This document shows, piece after piece, positions 53,462 through 61,945 of a DNA stretch of 64,000 bases. Each line of letters starts with the position of its first letter. Position 1 is the stretch's first letter. Both the position numbers and the translations under genes were made by a program. The stretch is from positions 1 through 64,000 of the forward strand of contig NZ_BMQB01000007.1 of the NCBI RefSeq assembly GCF_014647895.1, written 5' to 3'. The notes below the pieces were generated by a model. That model ran no database searches and had not been told where the DNA came from. It saw only the letters and a list, made by a program, of their open reading frames with translations. Source of the stretch: Pilimelia anulata. Lineage in GTDB: Bacteria; Actinomycetota; Actinomycetes; Mycobacteriales; Micromonosporaceae.

Positions 53462-53497
53462 CGATGGGCGACGAGGTCTGTGCCTCGTCGCCCATCG
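53462..53497 (-). terminator. Terminator of the M28 aminopeptidase gene
   Basis: Perfect 15-base arms CGATGGGCGACGAGG (53462-53476) and CCTCGTCGCCCATCG (53483-53497) with a 6-base loop, just past the stop codon at 53505. Confidence 0.8.
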
Positions 53498-53504
53498 GCC
53501 GCGG

Positions 53505-54413
53505 TCACTGGCGGGCGCCGGCCAGCTTCCACATCACGGTGGCGACCGCGTTGGCCGCGATGCCGATCGTCTTGCCGTCGACGTTGGTGAAGCTGTCGCA
53601 CGCCTTGTGGTAGCACGGGTCCAGGTTGTTCATGTCGGCGTCCGAGCCGATGCCGGTCACCGGGATGCCCAGGCGGGCGAACGAGGCGTGGTCGGAGCGG
53701 CCGGCCGGGTCGATGGTCGCCGTCGGGATGCCGCGCTTGGAGAAGTAGTCCTTGAAGTGCTGGTTCAGCGCGGGGCCCTCCTTGTAGATGCCCCACTTCT
53801 TGGTGTTCTTCATGCCGACCATGTCGAAGTTCAGGTACGCCTCGACCTTGCTCTTCTCGGCGCCGAGGCTGTTCGCGTAGTACTTCGAGCCCTGCAGGCC
53901 GATCTCCTCGGCGCCCCAGAAGCCGAACCGCATCCGCTTGTCGGCCTGGACCTTGCCGCGGGCGACGGTCAGCGCGTTCTCCAGCACCGCCGCGACGCCC
54001 GAGCCGTCGTCGTTGATGCCGGGCCCGGCCGGGACGGAGTCGGAGTGCGCGCCGACCATGACGATCTTGTCGCCGGTGCCCCAGTCGGCGATGACGTTCC
54101 AGCTCTGCGAGCCGTTCGCCGTGAAGGGCTGGACCGTCACCTTGAAGCCGGCGCCCTCCAGCGTCCGCTGGATGTAGTCGACCGTGGCCTTGAAGCCGGG
54201 GCGGCCGTGCGAGCGGGTGCCGCCGTTGGACTCGGCGATCTGCTGGAGCTGCCGCAGGTGGGCGAGGGGGGCGTCGTCGGAGATGACGGGCGGGTCGGCG
54301 GCGCGGGGGGCCGGCGCGGGCCCGGCGGGCGTGGCCGCCCAGGCCGAGGTGACCGTCAGGACCGCGCAGGCGGCGGCCGCGAGGCCGGCGGGTGCGAGCG
54401 TACGGAGCCGCAT
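53505..54413 (-). CDS. Secreted M28-family aminopeptidase
   Basis: A 302-residue exported di-zinc peptidase, similar in size and motifs to the Streptomyces griseus aminopeptidase. The signal peptide is residues 1-26. The metal ligands and catalytic residues are His123 (MVGAHSDSV), bridging Asp135 (NDDGSG), the general-base Glu169/Glu170 pair (GAEEIG), Asp197 (NFDMVG) and His269 (DPCYHKACD). The two Cys in CYHKAC flank the last ligand. It releases N-terminal, usually hydrophobic, residues from peptides, complementing the endoproteases nearby. GGAGGA stands 6 bases before the ATG at 54413. Confidence 0.94.
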   Translation of the reverse strand: MRLRTLAPAGLAAAACAVLTVTSAWAATPAGPAPAPRAADPPVISDDAPLAHLRQLQQIAESNGGTRSHGRPGFKATVDYIQRTLEGAGFKVTVQPFTANGSQSWNVIADWGTGDKIVMVGAHSDSVPAGPGINDDGSGVAAVLENALTVARGKVQADKRMRFGFWGAEEIGLQGSKYYANSLGAEKSKVEAYLNFDMVGMKNTKKWGIYKEGPALNQHFKDYFSKRGIPTATIDPAGRSDHASFARLGIPVTGIGSDADMNNLDPCYHKACDSFTNVDGKTIGIAANAVATVMWKLAGARQ

Positions 54414-54615
54414 GGGTTTCCTCCGGGGGGAAGGGGGAGGTGGGGGCGCGGGCGGCGTGATATTGCCCACGGTGCATGCGTACGCTAACCCGACCCCCCG
54501 CCCGAGGCAAAGACCGCAGTCGATGTGATGACCGTTCCTATGGATTGCCGGGGTCGGTGGGTGGTGTTCGGCGGAATGGGATTCGCCGGCGCGAGCGGGC
54601 TCTTAATATTCGCGC

Positions 54616-55491
54616 ATGCCGACAAAACGGTCGATCGTCGCGGTCATCGCGTGGGCCTGCCTCCTGCCGCCGGCCGCCCCCGCGGCGGCCGCCCCGGCCC
54701 CGGTATCGGCGCCGGCTCCGGGCCCGGCCCCGGGTGTGGCGCCGGGCGTGCGCGCGGCTGCGGCGCCGGGAGCGACAGGGGAGGTGCCGGCCGCGGGCGG
54801 GCTGCCGCGGGTCGTCGGTGGCGGGGCGGCGGCGCCGGGGGCGTACCCGTGGATGGTCTGGCTCTCGGTCGGCTGCGGCGGGACGCTGATCACCCCGCGG
54901 CACGTCCTCACCGCCGGGCACTGCGTCGGGGCCTCGCCGCGGCTCGCCGCGATCACCGTCCGGGCCGGGGCCACCGACCTCGACCGGCCGGGGCTGCGGG
55001 CGCGCAGCGTCGCGGTGTACCGGTCGCCGCGGTACGTCGCCGCCACCGCCGGCGAGGACTGGGCGGTGCTGCGGCTGGACCGGGCCCTGCCGCTGCCGCC
55101 CCTGCGGCTCGCCGCGGCGCCGGTCACCCCGCGCGAGCCGCTGCTCGTCCTCGGCTGGGGCGCGGTGCGCGAGGACGGGCCGGCGCAGCGGGTGCTCCGC
55201 CGGGCATGGGTGCCGTTCGTCCCGGACCGGGCGTGCCGGCGGGCGTACGACCCGCTCGGGTACCGCGTGCTGCGCGCCGAGATGATCTGCGCCGGCGATG
55301 TCCGCCGCGGCGGCGTGGACGCCTGCCAGGGCGACTCCGGCGGGCCGCTGGCGTACCGGGCCGGCGGGAGGTGGACCCAGCTCGGCATCGTGAGCTGGGG
55401 CAACGGCTGCGGCCGCCCGGACTACCCCGGCGTGTACGCCGAGGTGCCCGCCTTCCACCGAGTGATCATGGCGGCGACCCGGCGGACCTGA
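54616..55491 (+). CDS. Secreted trypsin-like serine protease (S1)
   Basis: A 291-residue zymogen. The signal peptide is residues 1-26, then an Ala/Pro-rich propeptide to about residue 65, then mature VVGG (66-69). The triad is His102 (TAGHC), Asp148 (EDWAVLRL) and Ser241 (CQGDSGGPL). Asp235 in the primary pocket gives Arg/Lys specificity. The six cysteines fit three disulphides. It is divergent from the M28 gene and overlaps the convergent YdcZ-like gene by 26 bases at its 3' end. Likely extracellular proteolysis. Confidence 0.94.
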   Translation: MPTKRSIVAVIAWACLLPPAAPAAAAPAPVSAPAPGPAPGVAPGVRAAAAPGATGEVPAAGGLPRVVGGGAAAPGAYPWMVWLSVGCGGTLITPRHVLTAGHCVGASPRLAAITVRAGATDLDRPGLRARSVAVYRSPRYVAATAGEDWAVLRLDRALPLPPLRLAAAPVTPREPLLVLGWGAVREDGPAQRVLRRAWVPFVPDRACRRAYDPLGYRVLRAEMICAGDVRRGGVDACQGDSGGPLAYRAGGRWTQLGIVSWGNGCGRPDYPGVYAEVPAFHRVIMAATRRT

Positions 55492-56467
55492 GCCCCCGGC
55501 CGGCGGCCACCAGCGTGCCGGCGAGCGCGAGCGCGGCCGCGGCGTACGTCCCCGCGCCCGGCGGCCCGGCCGCGCCCGGCGCGGCCAGGTCGAGCAGGAC
55601 CGCCCCGACGAGCTGCCCGGCGATCGTGGCCAGGGCGAGCAGCAGCACGCCGGTGTGCCGGACGGTCGCCGCCGCGATCAGGATGAACGTGACGCCGAGC
55701 GGCCCGCCCAGGTACAGCCACGGCGCTGCCGGCAGCGCCCCCGGCGCCCCGCCCGCGGCGAGGTCGACGGCGAGCAGGAGCAGCAGGGCGGCGGTACCGA
55801 CGGCGAAGTTCAGCAGCGTCGCCGGCCAGGCGCCGCCCGCGACCTGCCGGACCCGCCCGTTCACCGCCGCCTGCACGCCCACGCCCAGCCCGGCGAGCGC
55901 CGGCAGCAGGGCGAGCCACACCGGTACGCCCGGCGGCGGCCGGCCCCCGGCCAGCGCGACCGCGCCGACGGTCAGCGCCGCGCCCGCGAGCCGGGCGCCG
56001 CTGACCGGCTGCCGGCCGTGCGGGCCGAGCCCGAACCGGTCGGCGAGCAGCCCGCTGACCGCCTGCCCGGCGACGACGGCGACGGTGAACACGGCGACGC
56101 CGAGGACCGCGGCGGTCAGGCTCTGGCTGGCCACGAACGCCGCCCCGCCGAGCCCGCCGAGACACTCCCACCAGCGCAGCCGCCCGGCCCGCTCACCGGT
56201 GCCCCGGCCCGCGGCGGCCGTCGGGCGCACCGCCGCGTGGACGGCGGCGGCCAGCCGTCGGGCCCCGCGCCGCCCCGCCGGCACCGCCGCCGTGGCCGTA
56301 CCGACCAGCAGCAGCCCGACGCCGAAGCTCACCGCCGCGGCCGCCACCCCGTCGCCCAGCCGGGCGCCGAGCGCGCCGTTGACCCGCGCCTGCGCGGCCG
56401 AGCCCACGCCCGCCAGCGCCGCCAGGGCCAGCCCCGCGGCGCGCCGGCGGGCGGGGCCGGGGCTCAG
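55466..56467 (-). CDS. DMT-family transporter (YdcZ/DUF606-like)
   Basis: A membrane protein of about 333 residues and ten helices in two homologous halves, as in DUF606/YdcZ members of the drug/metabolite superfamily. The repeated motif A-R-V-N-G-A-L (GVGSAAQARVNGALGARLGD) in half one recurs as GLGVGVQAAVNGRVRQVAGG in half two. Other blocks are ATLLNFAVGTAALLLLLAVD and YLGGPLGVTFILIAAATVRH. The start is uncertain: no ATG or GTG fits, and a CTG at 56467 that overlaps the glpX stop gives full length. The substrate is unknown. Confidence 0.8.
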   Translation of the reverse strand: MSPGPARRRAAGLALAALAGVGSAAQARVNGALGARLGDGVAAAAVSFGVGLLLVGTATAAVPAGRRGARRLAAAVHAAVRPTAAAGRGTGERAGRLRWWECLGGLGGAAFVASQSLTAAVLGVAVFTVAVVAGQAVSGLLADRFGLGPHGRQPVSGARLAGAALTVGAVALAGGRPPPGVPVWLALLPALAGLGVGVQAAVNGRVRQVAGGAWPATLLNFAVGTAALLLLLAVDLAAGGAPGALPAAPWLYLGGPLGVTFILIAAATVRHTGVLLLALATIAGQLVGAVLLDLAAPGAAGPPGAGTYAAAALALAGTLVAAGRGLRSAGSPP

Positions 56468-57480
56468 TCGCCCGCCCGCCCGTCGAAGTCGATCGCCGAG
56501 TACTGGCGCAGCTTCTCCAGCCGGTGGTATGAGTCGATCACCCGGATCGTCCCGCTCTTGGACCGCATGACGATCGACTGGGTGTACGCCCCGCCGGACC
56601 GGTACCGCACCCCCTTGAGCAGGTCGCCCGAGGTCACGCCGGTGGCGACGAAGAACATGTTGTCCCCGCGGACCAGGTCGTCGGTGGTCAGCACCCGGTC
56701 CAGGTCGTGCCCGGCGGCGATGGCCTTCTCCCGCTCCTCGGCGTCCCGCGGCCACAGCCGGCCCTGGATCGCCCCGCCCATGCACTTGAGCGCGACGGCG
56801 GCGACGATGCCCTCCGGGGTGCCGCCGATGCCGACCAGCAGGTCCACCTCCGAGGACTCGCGGGCCGCGCTGATCGCCCCGGCGATGTCGCCGTCGGAGA
56901 TGAACCGGATCCGGGCGCCGGCGTCGCGCACCTCCTTGACCAGCTCGCTGTGCCGGGACCGGTCCAGCAGGCAGACGGTCACGTCCGAGACGCCGGTGTT
57001 CTTGACCTTGGCGACGCGGCGGATGTTCTCGGTGATGCCGGCGTCCAGGTCGATCACGTCGGCGCAGTCGGGGCCGACGGCGAGCTTCTCCATGTAGAAG
57101 ACGGCGCTCGGGTCGTACATCGCGCCCCGCTCGGCCACCGCGAGCACCGCGAGGGCGTTCGGCATGCCCTTGCTCATCAGCGTGGTGCCGTCGATCGGGT
57201 CGACGGCGACGTCCACCTCGGGGCCGGTGCCGTCGCCGACGCGCTCGCCGTTGTACAGCATCGGGGCGTTGTCCTTCTCGCCCTCGCCGATCACCACGAC
57301 GCCGGTCATCGGGATCGAGTTGATCAGCTTCCGCATGGCGTCGACCGCCGCGCCGTCGCCGCCCTCCTTGTCCCCCCGGCCGACCCACCGGCCGGCGGCC
57401 ATGGCGGCTGCCTCGGTGACCCGGACCAGGTCCAGGGCCAGGTTCCGGTCGAGCTCCTGGGGCGTGCGGGTGCTGGTCAT
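56464..57480 (-). CDS. glpX: Class II fructose-1,6-bisphosphatase
   Basis: A 338-residue GlpX enzyme, the main actinobacterial fructose-1,6-bisphosphatase of gluconeogenesis. The metal-binding blocks are IGEGEKD (64-70) and VDPIDGTT (93-100). Further conserved segments are ISDGDIAGAISAAR, LLVGIGGTPEGIVAAVALKC and FFVATGVTSGDLLKGVRY. AGGAGGAG precedes the ATG at 57480. It is divergent from the DUF4245 gene, the arrangement also found in mycobacteria, which supports this as chromosomal backbone. Confidence 0.96.
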   Translation of the reverse strand: MTSTRTPQELDRNLALDLVRVTEAAAMAAGRWVGRGDKEGGDGAAVDAMRKLINSIPMTGVVVIGEGEKDNAPMLYNGERVGDGTGPEVDVAVDPIDGTTLMSKGMPNALAVLAVAERGAMYDPSAVFYMEKLAVGPDCADVIDLDAGITENIRRVAKVKNTGVSDVTVCLLDRSRHSELVKEVRDAGARIRFISDGDIAGAISAARESSEVDLLVGIGGTPEGIVAAVALKCMGGAIQGRLWPRDAEEREKAIAAGHDLDRVLTTDDLVRGDNMFFVATGVTSGDLLKGVRYRSGGAYTQSIVMRSKSGTIRVIDSYHRLEKLRQYSAIDFDGRAGD

Positions 57481-57674
57481 GCGGCTCCTCCTCGCGGTGG
57501 CGGGGCGGTCGCCGGCCGCGGCCGGCCGGCGGTACGTGCCCCGGCCGGGCGCTGCTGCCGCAGGGCGGCCCGCACCGGCCGGGATCACCGGCCGTGAATG
57601 CGACCGGCCCTCGAATCCTGCCAGGTCCGAGCCCCGGCTGGCCGGGCGGGGCGCCGATCGGCGAGGATGGGCCC

Positions 57675-58244
57675 GTGCCGTCCGAACCCGCTCCGCCGCC
57701 CGCCGCGCCCCCGCCCGCGGGCGCCCGCCCCGCCGCCGCGCCGGCCGGCCGGCGGCCGCGGGACATGGTGCTGTCGCTGGTCGCGCTGATCGTGCCGCTG
57801 GCGGTCCTGGGCGGGATCTACAAGTACGTACAGCGCGGCGACGAGCCCCGGGTCGCCGACGTGGCGCCGGTGCTGGACGAGGCCCGCCGCGCCGGCGACT
57901 TCCCGGTGGCGGCGCCCGGCGACCTGCCGGGCTGGCGCCCGGCGAGCGCGACGTACGCCGCGGGGGACGGGCGGGCGGTGCTGCGGATCGGGTACGAGGC
58001 CCCGTCCGGCGCCGGCCTGCAACTCGTGGAGAGCGACCGCCCCGCCGACGCTCTGCTGGCCGACGAGCTGGGCCCGACCCGCCCGGCCGGCGCGGTCGCG
58101 GTCGCCGGCCGGGACTGGCAGCGGTACCCCGGCCGGCCGGGGGAGGAGGCGCTGGTCCTGCTGGCGCCGGAGCGCACGGTCCTGGTCCTGGGCCCGGCCG
58201 GCGCCCCCGAGCTGGCCACGCTGGCGGGCAAAGTAGTCCTCTAA
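57675..58244 (+). CDS. DUF4245-family membrane-anchored protein
   Basis: A 189-residue protein. A proline/alanine-rich cytoplasmic start (PSEPAPPPAAPPPAGARPAA) is followed by one helix (MVLSLVALIVPLAVLGGIYK, about 34-53) and an exposed domain (ASATYAAGDGRAVLRIGYEA, WQRYPGRPGEEALVLLAPER, ELATLAGKVVL). This architecture is the DUF4245 family. The start is GTG at 57675 with GAGGA 7 bases upstream. Its divergent pairing with glpX is conserved across actinobacteria, but its function is unknown. Confidence 0.85.
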   Translation: MPSEPAPPPAAPPPAGARPAAAPAGRRPRDMVLSLVALIVPLAVLGGIYKYVQRGDEPRVADVAPVLDEARRAGDFPVAAPGDLPGWRPASATYAAGDGRAVLRIGYEAPSGAGLQLVESDRPADALLADELGPTRPAGAVAVAGRDWQRYPGRPGEEALVLLAPERTVLVLGPAGAPELATLAGKVVL

Positions 58245-58256
58245 GCAAATATTGCT
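58244..58256. promoter_or_regulatory. Short dyad before the LigB-type dioxygenase gene
   Basis: AGCAA-ATA-TTGCT, an exact 5-base dyad in an AT-rich patch, begins at the last base of the DUF4245 stop codon, 55 bases before the dioxygenase ATG. TTGCTAGCGCAA overlaps it. It could be a promoter element or a MarR-type operator. Confidence 0.4.
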
Positions 58257-58311
58257 AGCGCAACTATCGCGCGGTACGCTGGACCCCGACCACCTACCGG
58301 GGAGGCCCGCC

Positions 58312-59184
58312 ATGACCGTCGCCCACGCGCCCGGCGCCGCCTACGACGCGTACCTGCGCACCGCCGCGCCCGCCAGCGCCGCCCAGCCCGCCTGGACGCC
58401 GGCCGACGGCCCGCTGCCCGCGCTGTACCTCAGCCACGGCGCGCCGCCGCTGTTCGACGACCCGGTCTTCCTGCGCGAGCTGGGCGACTGGGCGCTGACC
58501 ATGCCGAAGCCGCGGGCGATCCTCATCGTCTCGGCGCACTGGGAGCACGCGCCGCTGGGCCTGTCCAGCGCCGCCGCGGCGCCGACCCCGGTGTACGACT
58601 TCGGCGGGTTCGCCCGGCGCTTCTTCGAGATGCGCTACGACACCCCCGACGCGCACGCGCTCGCCGCCCGGATCGCCGCCGTCCTGCCCGACACCACCGA
58701 CCTGCACGAGCACCGCAGCCGCGGCCTCGACCACGGCGCGTGGGTGCCGCTGAAGGTCATGTACCCGCACGCCGACGTACCCACCCTGCAGCTCAGCCTG
58801 CCGACGAGCGACCCGACGGCGCTGCTCGCCCTCGGCGCCCGGCTGCGCCCGCTGCGGGACGAGGGCGTCCTGGTCATCGGCTCGGGGTTCATGACCCACG
58901 GGCTGCCGTACGTCACCAGGGAGATGGTCACCGACAACCGCCCGCCGGGCTGGTCGGCCGACTTCGACGCCTGGGCGGCGGACGCGCTGGCCCGCGGGGA
59001 CGTCGACGAGCTGGCGGCGTACGCGGACCGGGCGCCGGGGATGCCGTACGCCCACCCGACGGTCGAGCACTACCTGCCGCTGTTCGTCACGCTCGGCGCG
59101 GCGACCGACCCGACGGCACCGGTGACGACGGCGGTGCAGGGGTACATGATGGGCCTCTCGAAGCGCTCCTTCGCCATCGCCTGA
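58312..59184 (+). CDS. LigB/DODA-type extradiol aromatic dioxygenase
   Basis: A 290-residue protein. The conserved blocks are ALYLSHGAPPLFDDPVFLRE (first His ligand), AILIVSAHWEHAPLGLSS (second), RGLDHGAWVPLKVMYPHADV and LVIGSGFMTHGLPYVTRE. These fit the class III extradiol dioxygenase superfamily of small DODA/YgiD proteins, which bind a single Fe or Zn and cleave catechol-like rings such as DOPA. The physiological substrate is unknown. GGGGAGG stands 6 bases before the ATG at 58312. It is monocistronic and convergent with xseB. Confidence 0.9.
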   Translation: MTVAHAPGAAYDAYLRTAAPASAAQPAWTPADGPLPALYLSHGAPPLFDDPVFLRELGDWALTMPKPRAILIVSAHWEHAPLGLSSAAAAPTPVYDFGGFARRFFEMRYDTPDAHALAARIAAVLPDTTDLHEHRSRGLDHGAWVPLKVMYPHADVPTLQLSLPTSDPTALLALGARLRPLRDEGVLVIGSGFMTHGLPYVTREMVTDNRPPGWSADFDAWAADALARGDVDELAAYADRAPGMPYAHPTVEHYLPLFVTLGAATDPTAPVTTAVQGYMMGLSKRSFAIA

Positions 59185-59236
59185 CCCTGACTCGGCCGCG
59201 GCCCCGACCCGGCCGCCGCCGGCTGGCGGCCCGCGG

Positions 59237-59440
59237 CTAGTCGGCGGCGCGGGCCGCGCGGGCGGCGTCGAGGCGCTCGCGGGCCCCGTCCAGCCAGCCC
59301 TGGCAGATGTCGGCGAGCCGCTCGCCGCGCTCCCACAGCGCCAGCGACTCCTCCAACGTCCCCCCGCCGGCCTCCAACTGCTCGACCACGCGCCCCAACT
59401 CGGCCCGCGCCTGCTCGTAACTCAACCCCTCGTCACCCAC
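59237..59440 (-). CDS. xseB: Exodeoxyribonuclease VII small subunit
   Basis: A 67-residue helical protein, LSYEQARAELGRVVEQLEAG then GTLEESLALWERGERLADIC, matching XseB exactly in pattern and size. Together with XseA it forms exonuclease VII, which degrades single-stranded DNA from both ends. Several copies bind each large subunit. It lies 106 bases downstream of xseA on the same strand. Confidence 0.95.
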   Translation of the reverse strand: MGDEGLSYEQARAELGRVVEQLEAGGGTLEESLALWERGERLADICQGWLDGARERLDAARAARAAD

Positions 59441-59486
59441 GCGCGCACCCTACCGCCCCGCCACGGGGACGGACCCCGCCGCGACC

Positions 59487-59526
59487 GGGTGCATTCCCGG
59501 TCGCCGGGGCAGCCGCGAATGCACCC
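59487..59526. repeat. Inverted repeat between xseA and xseB
   Basis: GGGTGCATTC (59487-59496) and GAATGCACCC (59517-59526) are perfect inverted copies separated by 20 bases that can also pair in part. It lies within the xse operon spacer, so it may act as an attenuator or mRNA-stability hairpin setting the ratio of small to large subunit. Confidence 0.55.
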
Positions 59527-59546
59527 ACTCCCGACCCCGGCGGCGG

Positions 59547-60770
59547 TCAGTTCCGCGGGAGGCGGGCGGTGGCCGCAAGGGTGTCGGTGGCCAGGCGGAG
59601 GCGGAGGTCGTCGCCGTCGGCGACGTCCGCGGCCGCGCGGACCACGTGGCCGTCCGCGCGCTGGACGATCGCGTACCCGCGGGACAGCGTCGCCCGCGGC
59701 GACAGCGCGCGCAGCCGGGCCAGCGTGTGCGCCAGCCCGTCGGCGGCCCGCAGCACCCCGTGGTCCAGCACCCGGCCGGCCCGGTCGCGCAGCGCCGCCA
59801 CCTCGCCGGCGGCCCGGTCCAGCGCCCGCTCCGGGTGCGCCAGCACCGGCCGGGACCGCCAGGCCGCGATCCGCTGCGCCTCCCGGTCCAGCAGGTGCCC
59901 GACCGCCCGGTCGAGCCGGTCCCGGGCGCCGCCGATCAGCCGTACCTCGTCGGCCAGGTCCGGCACCACCCGCTTGGCCGCGTCGGTCGGGGTGGACGCC
60001 CGGACGTCGGCCACCCAGTCCAGCAGCGGCGTGTCCGTCTCGTGGCCGATCGCGCTGATCACCGGCGTCCGGCAGGCGAACACCGCCCGGCACAGCGCCT
60101 CGTCGGAGAACGGCAGCAGGTCCTCGGTGGAGCCGCCGCCGCGGGCGATGATGATCACCTCGACCGCCTCGTCGGCGTCCAGCACCCGCAGCGCGTCGAT
60201 CACCTGCTGCGCCGCGCCGGTGCCCTGGACGGCGACGTTCACCGTCCGGAAGTCGACCGCCGGCCAGCGGCGGGCGGCGTTGGTCAGCACGTCCCGCTCG
60301 GCGGCGCTGGCCCGCCCGGTGATCAGCCCGACCCGGCCGGGCAGGAACGGCGGGCGCCGCTTGCGCTCGCGGGCGAACAGCCCCTCGGCGGCCAGCAGCG
60401 TGCGCAGCTTCTCGATCCGGGCCAGCAGCTCACCGATGCCGACCTGGCGGATCTCGTCGGCGCGCAGGTTCAGCGTCCCGCGGGCCGGGTAGAACTCGGG
60501 CCGCGCCCGGACCACCACCCGGGCGCCGTCGGCCAGGCCGGGCGCGCCGCGGTCGAGGACGTCGCGGTGGGCGGTCACGGTCAGGCTCAGGTCGGCGGAC
60601 GGGTCGCGCAGCGTCAGGAACACCGTCTGCGCGCCGGGCCGCCGCCCGAGCTGCGCCACCTGCCCGTCGATCCAGACCCAGCCCAGCCTGGCCACCCAGG
60701 CGCCGATCTTCTGGCTCACCACCCGGACCGGCCAGGGCTCCTCGGACGTACTGCGTGCGACCTCCACCAC
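59547..60770 (-). CDS. xseA: Exodeoxyribonuclease VII large subunit
   Basis: A 407-residue protein. The N-terminal OB-fold covers about 15-115 (GWVWIDGQVAQLGRRPGAQT, FYPARGTLNLRADEIRQVGI). The catalytic domain follows (GRVGLITGRASAAERDVLTN, VEVIIIARGGGSTEDLLPFS, VISAIGHETDTPLLDWVADV, RASTPTDAAK). Its long helical C-terminal region, where XseB binds, ends SRGYAIVQRADG. This is the standard XseA architecture. The start is GTG 60770 at the divergent spacer with ispH, the common actinobacterial order. Confidence 0.96.
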   Translation of the reverse strand: MVEVARSTSEEPWPVRVVSQKIGAWVARLGWVWIDGQVAQLGRRPGAQTVFLTLRDPSADLSLTVTAHRDVLDRGAPGLADGARVVVRARPEFYPARGTLNLRADEIRQVGIGELLARIEKLRTLLAAEGLFARERKRRPPFLPGRVGLITGRASAAERDVLTNAARRWPAVDFRTVNVAVQGTGAAQQVIDALRVLDADEAVEVIIIARGGGSTEDLLPFSDEALCRAVFACRTPVISAIGHETDTPLLDWVADVRASTPTDAAKRVVPDLADEVRLIGGARDRLDRAVGHLLDREAQRIAAWRSRPVLAHPERALDRAAGEVAALRDRAGRVLDHGVLRAADGLAHTLARLRALSPRATLSRGYAIVQRADGHVVRAAADVADGDDLRLRLATDTLAATARLPRN

Positions 60771-60877
60771 GCGCCCACCCTAGCCCCGCCCGATTTCCGG
60801 TACCGCGCCCGATTCCGCCCGTCAGCCCCCTGATCAGGCAATCGGCCGCGGCGGCGCGGGGCACGTACCATGGCGGC

Positions 60878-61852
60878 GTGAGCGAGGGGCAGCGGAGCAA
60901 GCGGGTGTTGTTGGCACAGCCGCGGGGTTACTGCGCGGGTGTGGACCGGGCGGTGCAGACCGTCGAGGAGGCCCTGAAGCTGTACGGCGCGCCGATCTAC
61001 GTCCGCAAGGAGATCGTGCACAACAAGCACGTCGTCCGCACGCTGGAGGAGCGCGGCGCGATCTTCGTGGAGGAGAACGAGGAGGTGCCCGAGGGCGCCA
61101 CCGTGATCTTCTCCGCGCACGGCGTGGCCCCCGAGGTGCACGAGCAGGCCCGGGACCGCTCGCTGAAGGCGATCGACGCCACCTGCCCGCTGGTCACCAA
61201 GGTGCACCAGGAGGCCCGCCGGTACGCCGCCGAGGACTACGACATCCTGCTCATCGGCCACGAGGGCCACGAGGAGGTCGTCGGCACCGCCGGCGAGGCG
61301 CCCCGGCACATCCAGCTCGTCGACGGGCCGGACGACGTCGACAAGGTCGCCGTCCGCGACCCGGCCAAGGTCGTCTGGCTGTCCCAGACCACGCTGTCGG
61401 TGGACGAGACGATGGCCACCGTCGACCGGCTCAAGCGCCGGCTGCCGCTGCTCCAGTCCCCGCCCAGCGACGACATCTGCTATGCCACCCAGAACCGCCA
61501 GCTCGCGGTCCGGGAGATCGCGCCGGAGTGCGACGTGGTGCTGGTGGTCGGGTCGCGCAACTCGTCCAACTCGGTCCGGCTCACCGAGGTGGCGCTCGAC
61601 TACGGGGCGCGGGCGTCGTACCTGATCGACTTCGCGCACGAGATCGACGAGGCGTGGCTGGCCGGCGCGACGACGGTCGGCCTGACCTCGGGCGCGAGCG
61701 TCCCGGAGGAGCTGGTGCAGGACGTGCTGGCGTACCTGGCCGCGCGCGGGTTCGGCACGGTGGACACGGTGCACACGGCCGAGGAGCGGCTGACGTTCGC
61801 CCTGCCGCCGGAGCTGCGCCGGGACATGCGCGCCGCCGGCCGCACCGCCTGA
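60878..61852 (+). CDS. ispH: 4-hydroxy-3-methylbut-2-enyl diphosphate reductase
   Basis: A 324-residue iron-sulfur enzyme, the last step of the MEP isoprenoid pathway, converting HMBPP to IPP and DMAPP. The three cluster cysteines are Cys19 (GYCAGV), Cys103 (ATCPLVTK) and Cys201 (ICYATQNRQ). The substrate-binding stretches GHEGHEEVVGTAG, VVGSRNSSNSVRL and GLTSGASVPEELV are intact. The GTG start at 60878 gives the usual length; the frame is open upstream but unrelated. It is divergent from xseA. Confidence 0.97.
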   Translation: MSEGQRSKRVLLAQPRGYCAGVDRAVQTVEEALKLYGAPIYVRKEIVHNKHVVRTLEERGAIFVEENEEVPEGATVIFSAHGVAPEVHEQARDRSLKAIDATCPLVTKVHQEARRYAAEDYDILLIGHEGHEEVVGTAGEAPRHIQLVDGPDDVDKVAVRDPAKVVWLSQTTLSVDETMATVDRLKRRLPLLQSPPSDDICYATQNRQLAVREIAPECDVVLVVGSRNSSNSVRLTEVALDYGARASYLIDFAHEIDEAWLAGATTVGLTSGASVPEELVQDVLAYLAARGFGTVDTVHTAEERLTFALPPELRRDMRAAGRTA

Positions 61853-61945
61853 CCGCTCCCGCCGCCGCACCGACACTGTCCGGTCCGGATGTGCGCCGGC
61901 CGCGGCCGGCGTGGTGCCGCGGCCGGGCTGCCCGGCTGTGGGGCG

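Noticed and set aside
59487..59526. CRISPR or tandem repeat array
   Set aside because: It is a single inverted pair; no regularly spaced direct repeats were found anywhere in the window.
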